Source: Paracoccaceae bacterium (GTDB lineage Bacteria; Pseudomonadota; Alphaproteobacteria; Rhodobacterales; Rhodobacteraceae). Taken from it: 40,105 nucleotides of DNA. Below, in pieces: positions 24,899 through 34,561 of the stretch. Made by a program: the position numbers and the translations under genes. The notes below the pieces were generated by a model that saw nothing but the letters and a program-made list of their open reading frames with translations, made no database searches and was not told the origin of the DNA. Where the stretch lies: assembly GCA_019090795.1 (NCBI GenBank), contig JAHRVG010000043.1, positions 1-40,105 on the forward strand, written 5' to 3'. How positions within the stretch are numbered: the first letter of the stretch is position 1; the number at the start of each line of letters is the position of its first letter.

Positions 24899-24928
24899 AA
24901 AACGGCGTCCTGCGGGGCGCCGTTTTTC
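24899..24928 (+). terminator. Intrinsic terminator after the cytochrome c gene
   Basis: AAAACGGCG (24899-24907) pairs with CGCCGTTTT (24918-24926), followed by further T. The stem starts about 20 bases after the stop codon. It marks the probable end of the sox transcription unit. Confidence 0.88.
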
Positions 24929-25020
24929 GTTTGAGCATTAGACAGATACTCTAATTGTTTTCGTCGCTGTCTGGTTGCAGCGAGGTTTTTATGATAGACT
25001 ACTGATAGAGGAGATTCATC

Positions 25021-25449
25021 ATGTTTAAACACCTATTCCTTGCCACCCTTTGCGCCTTTGGCATTCAGGCCCATGCGCAAGATGTTGTGACCTATCCTTT
25101 TGACGGCGATTTTGAGGATGCTACTTTCGCAGTTGAGAACGCGATTGTCGGACAGGGTTTGAAAATTGATTACGTCAGCCATGTAGGCGAAATGTTGAAC
25201 CGCACGGCAGCGGACGTTGGTGGCACAAAGCAGATTTTTGTTGCGGCCGATACGTATCTGTTCTGCTCGGCGGTTTTGTCCCGCAAGGTGATGGAGGTCG
25301 ATCCGTTAAATCTGGTAAACTGTCCGTATTCGATTTTTGCTTTTGAGGATGCAGGGGGTGTGAAAGTTGGTCATCGCACCTACTCTGATGGCCCAATGAA
25401 GGAAGTTCAGGCCTTGCTGAACGACATTGTGCAAGAGGTTCTGGAATAG
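25021..25449 (+). CDS. Secreted DUF302-family protein
   Basis: 142 residues with a signal peptide (MFKHLFLATLCAFGIQAHA, cleavage after AHA). The remainder has the DUF302 pattern: YPFDGDFEDATFAVENAIVGQGLKIDYVSHVGEMLNR near the start, then a central FCSAVLSRKVMEVDPLNLVNCPYSIFAF. The function of DUF302 is unknown. Periplasmic members occur near sulfur and cytochrome genes, so a role linked to the sox cluster is plausible but not shown. GAGGAG lies 8 bases before the ATG. It converges with the next gene, 3 bases apart. Confidence 0.75.
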   Translation: MFKHLFLATLCAFGIQAHAQDVVTYPFDGDFEDATFAVENAIVGQGLKIDYVSHVGEMLNRTAADVGGTKQIFVAADTYLFCSAVLSRKVMEVDPLNLVNCPYSIFAFEDAGGVKVGHRTYSDGPMKEVQALLNDIVQEVLE

Positions 25450-25452
25450 AGG

Positions 25453-26322
25453 TTAGCCGGGTTTAACCCGCGAAAACTGCACCGCAAAAATCCCGGCCAT
25501 TACCACCACAACGCCGATTATATCCTGCAATGTCAGGGTTTCCCCCAGTATCACTGCGGCGATGCCCACGCCTAAAAACGGGTTCAGAAAATGATAGGTC
25601 GAGGCGCGGGTGGCCCCGATGCGTTCTACCAGCAAAAACCAGATCACAGTGGCCATCAAGCCGGGCACGATGATGGTATAGGATAGTGCGGCAGTCAGGC
25701 TGAAATTCCAGTCGATTACTTGTTCTTCCAGTATCAGGGCGGGCACCAAAAGCGCCGCACTGCCTACCAGCATTTGCAAGCCAACGACCATCAGAACATT
25801 GCCTTTTGAAGCCGCAGCACGCACGGATAATGTGGCCGCCGCGAGTGAGGTGACACCGACTAGGCAGTACAGGATCCCCAGCATATCCAGCCCGCCGCTC
25901 AGTCGTGCAATCATGATAATTGCCACACCGGCAAAACCGACTACAAGGCCGATTATCCCGAGCCTGCTCAGACGCTCTTTCAGGAAAACCGCGCTGGCCA
26001 GGCCAACCATCAGAGGCATCACGCTGGCGATGATAGATGCCAGCGAAGCCTCGATCCGTTGCATCGCCAAAAAGAACAAGCCCAGATAGAGAGCATTTTG
26101 GCAGATCCCGAAAATGAATACCGCCCGCCAGTTGCGCCGGTCCAGCCGGATGCGCTGCCCCAGCAGATAGGCGATGCCAATGGCGATTAGGCCCGAAATC
26201 AGGAAGCGCAGCGATGAAATCGTCAGGGCAGGGGCCTGCAAAACGATGATGCGGGCCGAAGTGAAGGCGGAACTCCACATCAGGGCAAAAGTGAAGCCCA
26301 TGACCATTGATTTAATATCCAT
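25453..26322 (-). CDS. EamA/DMT-family inner-membrane transporter
   Basis: 289 residues from the ATG at 26322. An in-frame TTG at 26334 is less likely because GGGGA precedes 26322. It has ten predicted helices in two EamA repeats. Hallmarks are MVMGFTFALMWSSAFTSARI at the start, ...SRLGIIGLVVGFAGVAIIM ending repeat one, and FLNPFLGVGIAAVILGETLTLQDIIG in repeat two. The substrate is unknown. It has low similarity by eye to the transporter at 6.4-7.3 kb, so the two are not a recent duplication. The HU terminator lies directly in front of it. Confidence 0.87.
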   Translation of the reverse strand: MDIKSMVMGFTFALMWSSAFTSARIIVLQAPALTISSLRFLISGLIAIGIAYLLGQRIRLDRRNWRAVFIFGICQNALYLGLFFLAMQRIEASLASIIASVMPLMVGLASAVFLKERLSRLGIIGLVVGFAGVAIIMIARLSGGLDMLGILYCLVGVTSLAAATLSVRAAASKGNVLMVVGLQMLVGSAALLVPALILEEQVIDWNFSLTAALSYTIIVPGLMATVIWFLLVERIGATRASTYHFLNPFLGVGIAAVILGETLTLQDIIGVVVVMAGIFAVQFSRVKPG

Positions 26323-26332
26323 GCATATCCCC

Positions 26333-26364
26333 AAAAAAAGAAAGGGCCGCGAAATGCGACCCCT
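26333..26364 (-). terminator. Probable terminator of the HU gene, abutting the transporter start
   Basis: On the minus strand GGGGTCGC and GCGGCCC form a near-perfect hairpin (one bulge, one G-T pair) across an ATTTC-like loop, followed by TTTCTTTTTTT. The T-tract ends about 10 bases before the transporter start codon, immediately before its ribosome site. Confidence 0.65.
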
Positions 26365-26390
26365 TCACTATTCAGAGATTTATAAGCGGA

Positions 26391-26681
26391 TCAAGCGTTG
26401 ATCACGTCTTTCAGGGCTTTGGCGATAGTCACTTTGGCTACGCGATCTGCATCTTTATGCATTTGCTCGCCGGTTGCCGGGTTGCGCACCATGCGATCAG
26501 GGCGGGCACGACAGGCGAATTTGCCTAGGCCGGGCAGGGTGACAGCACCACCGCCAGCCACTTCTTTGGTGACGATATCTGTTACGGCTGCCAGAAAATC
26601 ATTTGCTGTTTTCTTGTCAGAACCGGTAGCTTCGGCCAGCGCGGCCACAAGCTGTGTTTTAGTCATAGGTTTCTGAGTCAT
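26391..26681 (-). CDS. hup: HU-family DNA-binding protein
   Basis: 96 residues from the ATG at 26681, chosen because AAGGAG lies 7 bases before it and because the upstream extension is not HU-like. It opens MTQKPMTKTQLVAALAEATGSDKKTA, with GGAVTLPGLGKFACRARPDRMVRNPATGE as the beta-arm region that carries the DNA-intercalating proline. The end is KVTIAKALKDVINA. HU is a nucleoid architectural protein. It has a stand-alone promoter region of about 145 bases upstream and a terminator downstream. Confidence 0.92.
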   Translation of the reverse strand: MTQKPMTKTQLVAALAEATGSDKKTANDFLAAVTDIVTKEVAGGGAVTLPGLGKFACRARPDRMVRNPATGEQMHKDADRVAKVTIAKALKDVINA

Positions 26682-26826
26682 TTCACTGCTCCTTGTTGTT
26701 TCTTGACGATCCCTCGTGGGGGGTCCGCAGGTATTTAACAAGATATTGTGGCGCAACACAATCAGCGAGTTACGGGTTTTTCCATAAAAAATAGGGTTTT
26801 TTGGCTCTTTCTTGCTTAACCAGACG

Positions 26827-28314
26827 TCATAAGAACGCCGTTTCGTCAAAGCTGCGCAATTTGCGTGAATGTAACCGTTCCAGCGGCATTTTCCGCAAAT
26901 GTTCCATGGCTCGGATGCCGATCATCAAATGGCGCGACACTTGTGTTTGGTAAAAATCCGAGGCCATTCCGGGTAGCTTTAACTCGCCATGCAGTGGTTT
27001 GTCGGAAACACACAGCAAGGTCCCATAGGGCACCCGAAAGCGGAAACCGTTTGCGGCGATGGTGGCGCTTTCCATATCAAGGGCAATGGCACGCGATTGC
27101 GACAGGCGTTGAACGGGGCCGGATTGCTCACGCAGTTCCCAGTTGCGATTATCGATTGTCGCAACCGTGCCGGTGCGCATTACCCGTTTCAGCTCATAAC
27201 CCGACAGGCCGGTGACTTCCTCAACCGCTTGTTCCAGAGCGATCTGGATTTCTGCAAGCGGGGGCACAGGAATCCATACCGGCAAATCCGCATCCAGCAC
27301 ATGGTCCTCGCGCACATAGGCGTGCGCCAGCACGAAATCCCCTAGGTTCTGGCTGTTGCGCAGGCCCGCGCAATGGCCCAGCATCAACCAGGCGTGGGGA
27401 CGTAAAACCGCGATGTGATCCGTTGCAGTTTTGGCGTTTGACGGCCCAACACCGATGTTCACCATTGTGATGCCGCTGCCATCCGCGCGCGTCAGGTGAT
27501 AGGCGGGCATTTGCGGCATTTTTGGCGGCATTTCAATATCCGCCGTACCATCTGTGGTGATGACATTTCCCGGCGAAACAAAACTGACGTATTCGCCTTT
27601 GCCGTTGGCCAGTTGCTCTTTGCCAAAGCGGATGAACTCATCCACATAGAACTGGTAATTGGTGAACAGCACGTGGTTTTGATAGTGCTCTGGCGAGGTT
27701 GCGGTGTAATGTGCCAAACGCGCCAAAGAATAATCCACCCGTTGCGCTGTAAAGGGTGCCAACGGGCGGGTGCCATCGGGCGCATCCTCTGCATCTCCAT
27801 TGGCGATGTCGTCGTTGGTGGTTTTCAAATCCGGCACGTCGAAAATATCTCGCAGGGGGCGCTCATGTGTTGTGCTGCCATTGCCATCAACCGTGAATTC
27901 TGCGCCAAGGGCAAAATGCAGTGGTATCGGCACATTGGAAACGCCAACGGAAACCGGAACCTCGTGATTTTCCAGCAACAAGCTGATTTGCTGGTGCAGA
28001 TAATTCTGGAACAGATCCGGGCGGCTCAATGTCGTGGCATATGTTCCCGGTTCCGGCACATGGCCAAACGACAGGCGGGTGTCGATGTGCGAGAAAGTTG
28101 ACGTGGTGATCGACAGTTCCGGATAAAAGGCACTGTAATGCCCTTCGGGTGTTTGCCCGTTCTGGAACCGGGTGAAATGATCCCGCAGGAAGGCGGTTGC
28201 CTCGGCGTAAATCATCTGAATCGCAGCGACGGCCTCTGATGCATCGTCATAGGTTTGCGTTGGCACCGGTCTGGGGGTGATCAGGTTTCGCAGGATTGGG
28301 GCAGCTCTTAGCAT
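26827..28314 (-). CDS. amn: AMP nucleosidase
   Basis: 495 residues, full length for the Amn family. The N-terminal Amn domain spans ~20-190 (DASEAVAAIQMIYAEATAFL...PELSITTSTFSHIDTRLSFGHV). The C-terminal half is a nucleoside phosphorylase fold with VNIGVGPSNAKTATDHIAVLRPHAWLMLGHCAGLR and the ribose-binding LDMESATIAANGFRFRVPYG. It hydrolyses AMP to adenine and ribose 5-phosphate in the cytoplasm and tunes adenylate pools. The ribosome site before 28314 (GGGGTACACCA) is only fair. It diverges from rpmI. Confidence 0.93.
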   Translation of the reverse strand: MLRAAPILRNLITPRPVPTQTYDDASEAVAAIQMIYAEATAFLRDHFTRFQNGQTPEGHYSAFYPELSITTSTFSHIDTRLSFGHVPEPGTYATTLSRPDLFQNYLHQQISLLLENHEVPVSVGVSNVPIPLHFALGAEFTVDGNGSTTHERPLRDIFDVPDLKTTNDDIANGDAEDAPDGTRPLAPFTAQRVDYSLARLAHYTATSPEHYQNHVLFTNYQFYVDEFIRFGKEQLANGKGEYVSFVSPGNVITTDGTADIEMPPKMPQMPAYHLTRADGSGITMVNIGVGPSNAKTATDHIAVLRPHAWLMLGHCAGLRNSQNLGDFVLAHAYVREDHVLDADLPVWIPVPPLAEIQIALEQAVEEVTGLSGYELKRVMRTGTVATIDNRNWELREQSGPVQRLSQSRAIALDMESATIAANGFRFRVPYGTLLCVSDKPLHGELKLPGMASDFYQTQVSRHLMIGIRAMEHLRKMPLERLHSRKLRSFDETAFL

Positions 28315-28673
28315 TGGTGTACCCCGAACGTATTCGTGGGTGGTTTGAAAGGATTGCGCCCCCTAAGTGGCAGAGTGTTTCTTGTTTTCATGAGCCAGTG
28401 TTTCACAAGGTATGGAAAATGATCAAGCTGAATATTCTTGAACCATTGCATTCTAAGCACGTAGTGTCGCATTTGATTGTTACAGTTTTGTGTCTAAGCC
28501 TCCAGAACTGTTGGATTTTCTACTTAGCCATTGCGGTGCGGATGTTTTGGGCATGGCGTGCTTGAAACCCCCTTGCATTTCCCGTGTCTCGCCCCTAAAA
28601 ACCCAGTTCCACCGCGCGTCCGGCCGAAGGGCTGCCGAGTCGCGCTTGTTTAACCTCTAAGTTGGAGACTGAA
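28315..28673. other. 359-base gap between amn and rpmI
   Basis: No gene is supported; the plus frame 28296-28565 lacks a ribosome site and any domain. The right part (28567-28662) is the untranslated leader of rpmI-rplT. This leader often holds autoregulatory RNA bound by L20 in other bacteria, but I could not recognise a specific structure. No infC gene lies upstream. Confidence 0.45.
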
Positions 28674-28874
28674 ATGCCCAAGATGAAGACAAAATCGAGC
28701 TGCAAAAAGCGGTTCAAGGTGACGGCTTCTGGCCGCGTGAAGGCGGGCCAGGCTGGCAAGCGCCACGGTATGATCAAACGCTCGAATAAATTCCTGCGTA
28801 ACGCACGGGGCACCACTTTGATGAGTGATGCAGATGCGAAGATCGTTAAATCAATGATGCCATACGCGCGCTAG
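28674..28874 (+). CDS. rpmI: Large ribosomal subunit protein bL35
   Basis: 66 residues from the ATG at 28674 ([20 protein letters not shown]), with GGAG 7 bases upstream. An in-frame ATG 12 bases earlier overlaps that ribosome site and is unlikely. It is highly basic and has the L35 signature KMKTKSxxKKRFKVT and RH-M--RS-K--R-ARGT. It is followed 12 bases later by rplT, the standard pairing. Confidence 0.97.
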   Translation: MPKMKTKSSCKKRFKVTASGRVKAGQAGKRHGMIKRSNKFLRNARGTTLMSDADAKIVKSMMPYAR

Positions 28875-28886
28875 GAGATCTGATAA

Positions 28887-29249
28887 ATGTCACGTGTAAA
28901 AGGGGGCCCAGCGTCCCACGCCCGTCACCGTAAAGTCGTTAAAGCCGCCAAAGGTTATTACGGCGCGCGTTCCACCAACTTCCGTACTGCTACGCAGGCG
29001 GTTGATAAAGCGAACCAATACGCAACCCGCGACCGCAAAAACCGCAAGCGGACATTCCGCGCGCTGTGGATCCAACGGATCAACGCCGGTGTTCGCGCGA
29101 TTGATGCGTCTTTCACTTACAGCAAATTCATCAACGGCCTGACCTTGGCCGGTATTGAAGTTGATCGTAAAGTTTTGGCCGATCTGGCCGTGCATGAGCC
29201 AGCAGCATTTGAAGCCATTGTTGTTCAAGCAAAGGGCGCGCTGGCTTAA
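28887..29249 (+). CDS. rplT: Large ribosomal subunit protein bL20
   Basis: 120 residues. It opens [29 protein letters not shown], the basic N-terminal extension that binds 23S rRNA. The C-terminal domain contains [29 protein letters not shown]20 is needed for early 50S assembly and represses its own operon in several bacteria. An intrinsic terminator follows 20 bases downstream. Confidence 0.97.
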   Translation: MSRVKGGPASHARHRKVVKAAKGYYGARSTNFRTATQAVDKANQYATRDRKNRKRTFRALWIQRINAGVRAIDASFTYSKFINGLTLAGIEVDRKVLADLAVHEPAAFEAIVVQAKGALA

Positions 29250-29271
29250 ACTTAAGCCACTGAGAGATTTG

Positions 29272-29302
29272 AAAGCCCTGCGCCTAGCGTGGGGCTTTTT
29301 TA
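29272..29302 (+). terminator. Intrinsic terminator after rplT
   Basis: AAAGCCC (29272-29278) pairs with GGGCTTT (29292-29298), with inner CGC-CTA-GCG pairing and a run of T after the stem. It separates the ribosomal genes from pheST. Confidence 0.88.
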
Positions 29303-29423
29303 GTTAAAGGAGTGCTAATGCACATTGGATGAGCCCTTCGGGCGATTGGTACGTGTGGCATTCGTTGGTTGCAAATTACCGGCGGTATGATAGGTCAATC
29401 GCGCTGGAATAAGGAATGGTGTC

Positions 29424-30506
29424 ATGGACGGTTTGGACGAGCTGAAGGCGAAATATCTGGGCGGGATTGCCGAAGCGGGCGACGAGGCCACGCTGGAAGA
29501 CTTGCGCCTTGCTGCCGTGGGCAAAAAGGGCGAGGTCGCGTTGATGATGCGCGGGCTTGGCAAGATGACGCCGGAGGAGCGCCAAGTGGCGGGGCCTGCG
29601 TTTAATGCTTTGAAGAATGAGATTAACAGCGCTTTGACGGCCAAGAAAATGGCCTTGGCCGATGCGGCGCTAAACGAGCGGCTGCAATCAGAGTGGATTG
29701 ACGTGTCGCTGGCGGGGCGTCCACGCCGTGAGGGGTCTATCCACCCAGTTTCCCAAGTTACCGAAGAAGTGATCGCGATTTTTGCCGATTTGGGGTTCTC
29801 TGTCGCAGAGGGGCCGCAGATTGAAAGCGACTATTACAATTTCGATGCTCTGAATATCGCGCCGGAACATCCCGCGCGTCAGGAACACGACACGTTTTAC
29901 ATGCACCGCGATGCAGACGATGATCGCCCGCCGCATGTGCTGCGCACCCACACCAGCCCTGTGCAAATCCGCCATATGGAAAAACACGGTGTGCCGTGCC
30001 GGATTATTTGCCCGGGCCGCGTTTACCGCGCCGATTACGACCAGACCCACACGCCGATGTTCCACCAGTATGAGGGGCTTTGCATCGACAAAGATGTTTC
30101 CATGGCCAACTTGAAATGGGTGCTGGAAGAATTCTGTCGCGCGTTTTTCGGCATTGATGACATCGAGCTGCGCTTTCGCGCCTCGCATTTTCCATTCACG
30201 GAACCCTCTGCCGAGGTTGATATCCGCTGTTCATGGGACAAGGGCCAGTTGAAAATCGGCGAGGGCGACGACTGGATGGAAATCCTCGGGTCCGGCATGG
30301 TGCACCCCAAGGTGCTGTCTGCGGCGGGGGTCGATCCGGAGGTCTATCAGGGCTTCGCCTTTGGCATGGGGATTGATCGGATCGCGATGCTGAAATACGG
30401 CATCCCAGATTTGCGCGCCTTCTTTGACAGTGATTTGCGTTGGTTGAAGCATTACGGATTTTCGGCGCTGGATATGCCCAATATGCATGGGGGGATTTCG
30501 CAATGA
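29424..30506 (+). CDS. pheS: Phenylalanine--tRNA ligase alpha subunit
   Basis: 360 residues. The N-terminal coiled-coil is at ~5-85. The class II catalytic core has the motif 2 region [20 protein letters not shown] and the motif 3 region [21 protein letters not shown] near the C-terminus. It charges tRNA-Phe with phenylalanine as an alpha2-beta2 enzyme. AAGGAA precedes the ATG. The stop overlaps the pheT start (ATGA). Between the rplT terminator and pheS is about 120 bases with a small GCCC-TTC-GGGC hairpin and a four-codon open frame, but no Phe-rich leader peptide. Confidence 0.97.
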   Translation: MDGLDELKAKYLGGIAEAGDEATLEDLRLAAVGKKGEVALMMRGLGKMTPEERQVAGPAFNALKNEINSALTAKKMALADAALNERLQSEWIDVSLAGRPRREGSIHPVSQVTEEVIAIFADLGFSVAEGPQIESDYYNFDALNIAPEHPARQEHDTFYMHRDADDDRPPHVLRTHTSPVQIRHMEKHGVPCRIICPGRVYRADYDQTHTPMFHQYEGLCIDKDVSMANLKWVLEEFCRAFFGIDDIELRFRASHFPFTEPSAEVDIRCSWDKGQLKIGEGDDWMEILGSGMVHPKVLSAAGVDPEVYQGFAFGMGIDRIAMLKYGIPDLRAFFDSDLRWLKHYGFSALDMPNMHGGISQ

Positions 30507-32917
30507 AATTCACACTCTCTTGGCTTAAAGCCCACTTCGACACTGATGCGCCACTGGATGATATTCTATACGCCCTGACCGACCTCGGTTTGGAAGTTGA
30601 GGAAGTTGTCAATCCGATGGACACGCTGGCCGCCTTTACTGTGGCCTATGTGAAGTCGGCGGAAAAGCACCCCGATGCGGATCGTCTGAATGTGTGTCAG
30701 GTGGAAACCGGCAAGGGCGTTCAACAGATCATTTGCGGCGCGCCCAATGCGCGGGCGGGGATTTATGTGGTTTTGGCCAGCCCCGGCGTTTACGTGCCCG
30801 GCATTGATACCACCATTGGCGTTGGAAAAATTCGCGGGATCGAGAGCTTTGGCATGATGGCGTCAGAGCGCGAGATGGAGCTGTCGGATGAGCATGACGG
30901 TATTATCGAGCTGGCGGGGGAGCCGGAGATCGGCTCGCGCTTTGTGGATTATCTGGCGCAGCATAGCCCCGATAAGATCGACCCGATGATTGATATTGCG
31001 ATCACGCCGAACCGTCCGGACGCATTGGGTGTGCGCGGCATCGCGCGGGATTTGGCAGCGCGCGGCATTGGGGTTTTGAAGCCGATGCCAGTGGCGAATG
31101 TGAAGGGGGCGTTCAAATCTGACATAAACGTCTCAATTGATGCGGACGTGATGGAAAAGGGCTGCCCGCTGTTCACGGGACGGCTGATTAAGGGTGTCAA
31201 GAACGGGCCTAGCCCGGCCTGGATGCAAGCGCGGCTGAAAGCGATCGGGTTGCGGCCTATTTCGACCTTGGTGGATATTACCAACCTGTTTACCTTTGAA
31301 TACAACCGTCCGCTGCACGTGTTCGATGCGGATAAAGTGGCGGGTGATCTGCGGGTGCATTTCGCGGCAGGCGGTGAGCGCTTGGAAGCCTTGGATGAAA
31401 AAGAATACACTTTTGATGCCGGTATGATGGCGATTTCCGATGATAACGGGGTCGAGAGTATTGCCGGAATTATGGGCGGGATGCCTTCTGGTTGTTCCGA
31501 TGACACCACAAATGTGTTTGTCGAGAGCGCCTATTGGGATCCGATCATCATTGCCCAGACAGGGCGCAAACTGAAGATCAATTCGGATGCGCGTTACAGG
31601 TTTGAGCGCGGTGTTGATCCAGCGTTCACGCCGAACGGTTTGGATTTAGCGGTCGCGTTGATCCTAGAATTATGCGGTGGTGAAGTCTCTGAAATGGTTG
31701 TCGCAGGGGCGGTTCCAGATGTGTCGCGCCAGTATAAGTTGGACACGGATCGGGTGCAGTCGCTTGTGGGGATGACCATTGCGCCGGATGTTCAGGTGGC
31801 CACTTTGGAAGCGCTTGGATTTGTTGTGGACGGTTATCAAGTGACACCGCCGACTTGGCGCCCTGATGTGCTGGGCTCCGCCGATCTGGTTGAGGAAATC
31901 GCGCGGGTGGCCTCGTTGACCAAACTGGTTGGCGTGCCACTGCCGCGTAATTCTGTCGGGGTGGCCAAGCCGATCTTGACACCGATGCAAAAGCGAGAGG
32001 CCATGGCGCGGCGCAGGGTTGCGGCGCTGGGGTACAATGAATGCGTGACCTATTCCTTTATCGACCAACCGAGTGCTGCGTTGTTTGGCGGCGGTAGTGA
32101 TGCGGTAAAGGTGGGCAACCCGATTTCGGGTGACATGAGCCACATGCGGCCCTCTTTGCTGCCAGGTTTGCTGGCGGCTGCATCGCGCAATCAGGCGCGG
32201 GGCGTTGCGGATATGGCGCTGTTTGAGTTGGGCCCTGTATTTCATGGCGGTGAGCCGGATGAGCAAGAGGTTATAGCCACCGGCCTGCTGGTTGGTCATA
32301 CTGGCCCGCGCGATCCCCACGGTGCGCGGCGCGCTGTTGATACCTTTGATGCCAAGGCGGATGCCGAGGCTGTTCTATCCACCATTGGGGCACCTGCAAA
32401 ACTAATGGTGTTGCGCGATGTGAATGAGTGGTGGCATCCGGGGCGCTCGGGCAAGCTGTCGCTGGGGCCAAAGAATGTACTGGCGGGATTTGGCGAAATT
32501 CACCCCAAGGTGCTGAAAGAAATGGGCGTGAAGGGGCCAGCGGTTGCTTTTGCTGTGCATATCGCCAAGCCTCCGTTCCCCAAGAATAAATCGGCCACGC
32601 GTCCAGCCTTGCAGATTTCGGATTTGCAAGCGGTGGATCGTGATTTCGCCTTTGTGGTGGATGCTCGGGTTGAGGCTTTGGCCCTGCTGAATGCAGCTAA
32701 GGGTGCGGATAAGGCGTTGATTTCGGATGGATCTGTGTTTGACCAGTTCACCGGTGATAAGGCCGAGGCGCAGATGGGCGCGGGCAAGAAATCCATCGCC
32801 ATCACCGTGCGTTTGCAGCCCAAAGATACTACCCTGACGGACAAGGATATTGAGGCGGTCAGCGCCAAGATCATTGCCAAGGTCGAGAAAGCCACCGGCG
32901 GTGTGCTGCGCGGCTGA
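30503..32917 (+). CDS. pheT: Phenylalanine--tRNA ligase beta subunit
   Basis: 804 residues from the ATG at 30503 ([18 protein letters not shown]), overlapping pheS by 4 bases. Domains in order: tRNA-binding OB fold ~40-150 ([15 protein letters not shown]), B3/B4 editing region ~210-370, B5 ~400-470, catalytic-like core ~480-690 ([13 protein letters not shown] lies just before), and the C-terminal ferredoxin-fold anticodon-binding domain ~708-804 ([15 protein letters not shown]). Length and order are normal. Confidence 0.97.
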   Translation: MKFTLSWLKAHFDTDAPLDDILYALTDLGLEVEEVVNPMDTLAAFTVAYVKSAEKHPDADRLNVCQVETGKGVQQIICGAPNARAGIYVVLASPGVYVPGIDTTIGVGKIRGIESFGMMASEREMELSDEHDGIIELAGEPEIGSRFVDYLAQHSPDKIDPMIDIAITPNRPDALGVRGIARDLAARGIGVLKPMPVANVKGAFKSDINVSIDADVMEKGCPLFTGRLIKGVKNGPSPAWMQARLKAIGLRPISTLVDITNLFTFEYNRPLHVFDADKVAGDLRVHFAAGGERLEALDEKEYTFDAGMMAISDDNGVESIAGIMGGMPSGCSDDTTNVFVESAYWDPIIIAQTGRKLKINSDARYRFERGVDPAFTPNGLDLAVALILELCGGEVSEMVVAGAVPDVSRQYKLDTDRVQSLVGMTIAPDVQVATLEALGFVVDGYQVTPPTWRPDVLGSADLVEEIARVASLTKLVGVPLPRNSVGVAKPILTPMQKREAMARRRVAALGYNECVTYSFIDQPSAALFGGGSDAVKVGNPISGDMSHMRPSLLPGLLAAASRNQARGVADMALFELGPVFHGGEPDEQEVIATGLLVGHTGPRDPHGARRAVDTFDAKADAEAVLSTIGAPAKLMVLRDVNEWWHPGRSGKLSLGPKNVLAGFGEIHPKVLKEMGVKGPAVAFAVHIAKPPFPKNKSATRPALQISDLQAVDRDFAFVVDARVEALALLNAAKGADKALISDGSVFDQFTGDKAEAQMGAGKKSIAITVRLQPKDTTLTDKDIEAVSAKIIAKVEKATGGVLRG

Positions 32918-32931
32918 CCTGACCCAGCGGA

Positions 32932-32945
32932 GCGCCTTGCGGCGC
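32932..32945 (+). terminator. Small GC-rich hairpin after pheT
   Basis: GCGCC-TTGC-GGCGC is a perfect 5-base-pair stem 15 bases past the pheT stop, followed by ACGCCTTTT. The T-run is offset from the stem, so it would be at best a weak terminator or attenuator before the next gene. Confidence 0.4.
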
Positions 32946-32986
32946 ACGCCTTTTAACTGGGTTTTGCCCAGCGGGAGGGGCGCGGT

Positions 32987-34099
32987 GTGACGAATCATGT
33001 GCAAACCGTTGTTGTAGGCGCGGGGGTGATCGGCATTGCCATTGCCCGAGCGCTTGCGCGTTCGGGGCATGAGGTTCTGATCCTTGAGGCCGAGGAACAG
33101 ATTGCGCAGCATACATCTTCACGCAATTCCGGTGTGATCCATGCAGGGATATACTATGCACCGCAATCCTTGCGTGCCCGTCTGTGTGTGCGCGGCAAAG
33201 TGATGCTCTATGAATACTGCGAGAGCCGCCATGTACTATATGAAAAAACAGGCAAGCTAGTCGTCGCAACCGCGCCAGAGCAGCTTGGCGGGTTGGCAGC
33301 ATTGGTAAAGAACGCGCTTGCCTGTGGCGTTGATGATCTGCGGGTCATTTCTGCAGATGAGGCCGTTGCGTTGGAGCCGGAGCTGGTTTGCTATGGGGCG
33401 ATCACCTCACCTTCGACAGGGATTGTGGATGCCCCTGCGCTGATCTTGTCGCTACTGGGCGAGGGCGAGGCTGCTGGTGCGATTGTTGCGCTGGGATCAA
33501 AACTGCAACAAGTCGTTCCTGTTACAAAGGGATTCCAACTTCGTGTCGGCGAGACAATCCTGACCTGCAGCAATCTGGTGAATGCCGCCGGATTGGGGGC
33601 CTGGGATGTTGCACGGTGTTTTGAAGGATATCCCGAGGCGCTGATCCCACCACAATTTTTTGCCAAGGGGCGCTGGTTTGTAACAGGGGGCAAGCTGCCG
33701 TTTCAGCGGTTGATTTATCCAATGACGGACGGCAATTCTCTTGGTGTGCATTTCACCCGTGATTTGGGGGGCGGTTTTCGCTTTGGGCCGGATTTGCAAT
33801 ATCTTGATACCCCGCAGGTGGATTACGCAATGGGAGAGAGCCGGGCACAGGCGTTTGAAGATAGCGTTGCACGTTGGTGGCCGGGGGTTCCCAAGGGGCG
33901 GATGCAGCCGGATAGCAGCGGGATACGGCCCCGTGTAACAAGGGCTGGTACCGCCCAATCTGATTATCATTTTGCGGGGCCTGCGGAACATGGCTACAAA
34001 GGGTTGGTGCATCTGTTCGGAATGGAATCGCCGGGGCTGACGTCCTGTCTGGCGATTGGGGAACATGTGATGGAAATGGTGGAAGGAACAATAGAATGA
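32987..34099 (+). CDS. LhgO-like FAD-dependent oxidoreductase (L-2-hydroxyglutarate oxidase family)
   Basis: 370 residues from a GTG start with GGGAGGGG 6 bases upstream. It has an FAD Rossmann motif (VVVGAGVIGIAIARALARSG) and then HTSSRNSGVIHAGIYYAPQSLRARLCVRG, the segment characteristic of the L-2-hydroxyglutarate dehydrogenase/oxidase family. Near the end are SGIRPRV and FGMESPGLTSCLAIGEHV. Family members oxidise L-2-hydroxyglutarate to 2-oxoglutarate, scavenging a metabolic side product. The substrate here is inferred. It overlaps ytoQ by 4 bases. Confidence 0.82.
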   Translation: MTNHVQTVVVGAGVIGIAIARALARSGHEVLILEAEEQIAQHTSSRNSGVIHAGIYYAPQSLRARLCVRGKVMLYEYCESRHVLYEKTGKLVVATAPEQLGGLAALVKNALACGVDDLRVISADEAVALEPELVCYGAITSPSTGIVDAPALILSLLGEGEAAGAIVALGSKLQQVVPVTKGFQLRVGETILTCSNLVNAAGLGAWDVARCFEGYPEALIPPQFFAKGRWFVTGGKLPFQRLIYPMTDGNSLGVHFTRDLGGGFRFGPDLQYLDTPQVDYAMGESRAQAFEDSVARWWPGVPKGRMQPDSSGIRPRVTRAGTAQSDYHFAGPAEHGYKGLVHLFGMESPGLTSCLAIGEHVMEMVEGTIE

Positions 34100-34545
34100 C
34101 GTTGAAGATATATCTGTCGGGTGAGATTCATACCAACTGGCGCGAAGAAATCATGCAGGGTGCGGCGGGGCTGGATGTGTCGTTTTCGGCACCCGTAACG
34201 GATCACGATGCGTCGGATGATTGCGGGGTGGCGATCATGGGTACTGAGGCAGACAAGTTCTGGCATGACCGCAAGGGCGCACAGCTGAACGCGATCCGCA
34301 CCCGCAAGGGGATTGCGGATGCGGATATTGTTGTGGTGCGCTTTGGTGACAAATACAAACAGTGGAATGCCGCGTTTGATGCAGGCGTTGCCAGCGCGTT
34401 GGGCAAGTCACTGATTGTATTGCATGGGCCGGAGCACCAGCACCCGCTGAAAGAGGTGGATGCGGCGGCGTTGGCGGTGGCAGAACGCCCCGAACAAGTG
34501 GTGCAGATGCTGCGCTATATTCTGAAGGCAGAGCTGCCCGGTTAA
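34096..34545 (+). CDS. ytoQ: YtoQ family protein
   Basis: 149 residues. It opens LKIYLSGEIHTNWREEI, then VTDHDASDDCGVAIMG and DADIVVVRFGDKYKQWNAAFDAG, a pattern I recognise from YtoQ proteins, which resemble nucleoside 2-deoxyribosyltransferase-like Rossmann folds. The biochemical role is not established. Its ATGA overlap with the LhgO-like gene implies translational coupling. Confidence 0.85.
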   Translation: MTLKIYLSGEIHTNWREEIMQGAAGLDVSFSAPVTDHDASDDCGVAIMGTEADKFWHDRKGAQLNAIRTRKGIADADIVVVRFGDKYKQWNAAFDAGVASALGKSLIVLHGPEHQHPLKEVDAAALAVAERPEQVVQMLRYILKAELPG

Positions 34546-34561
34546 GGGCAGCCCGTGTTTA

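Noticed and set aside
25463-26278. 271-codon minus-strand frame inside the second EamA transporter
   Set aside because: It is the +1 shadow of a real ten-helix transporter in the same direction and has an arginine/glycine-rich, non-protein-like composition.
28296-28565. 89-codon plus-strand frame overlapping the amn start
   Set aside because: Overlaps the amn N-terminus, has no ribosome site and no similarity to a known family.
29316-29330. Four-codon frame (MHIG) with AAAGGAG upstream in the pheS leader
   Set aside because: It looks like a leader peptide start but has no phenylalanine codons, so classical pheST attenuation is not supported.
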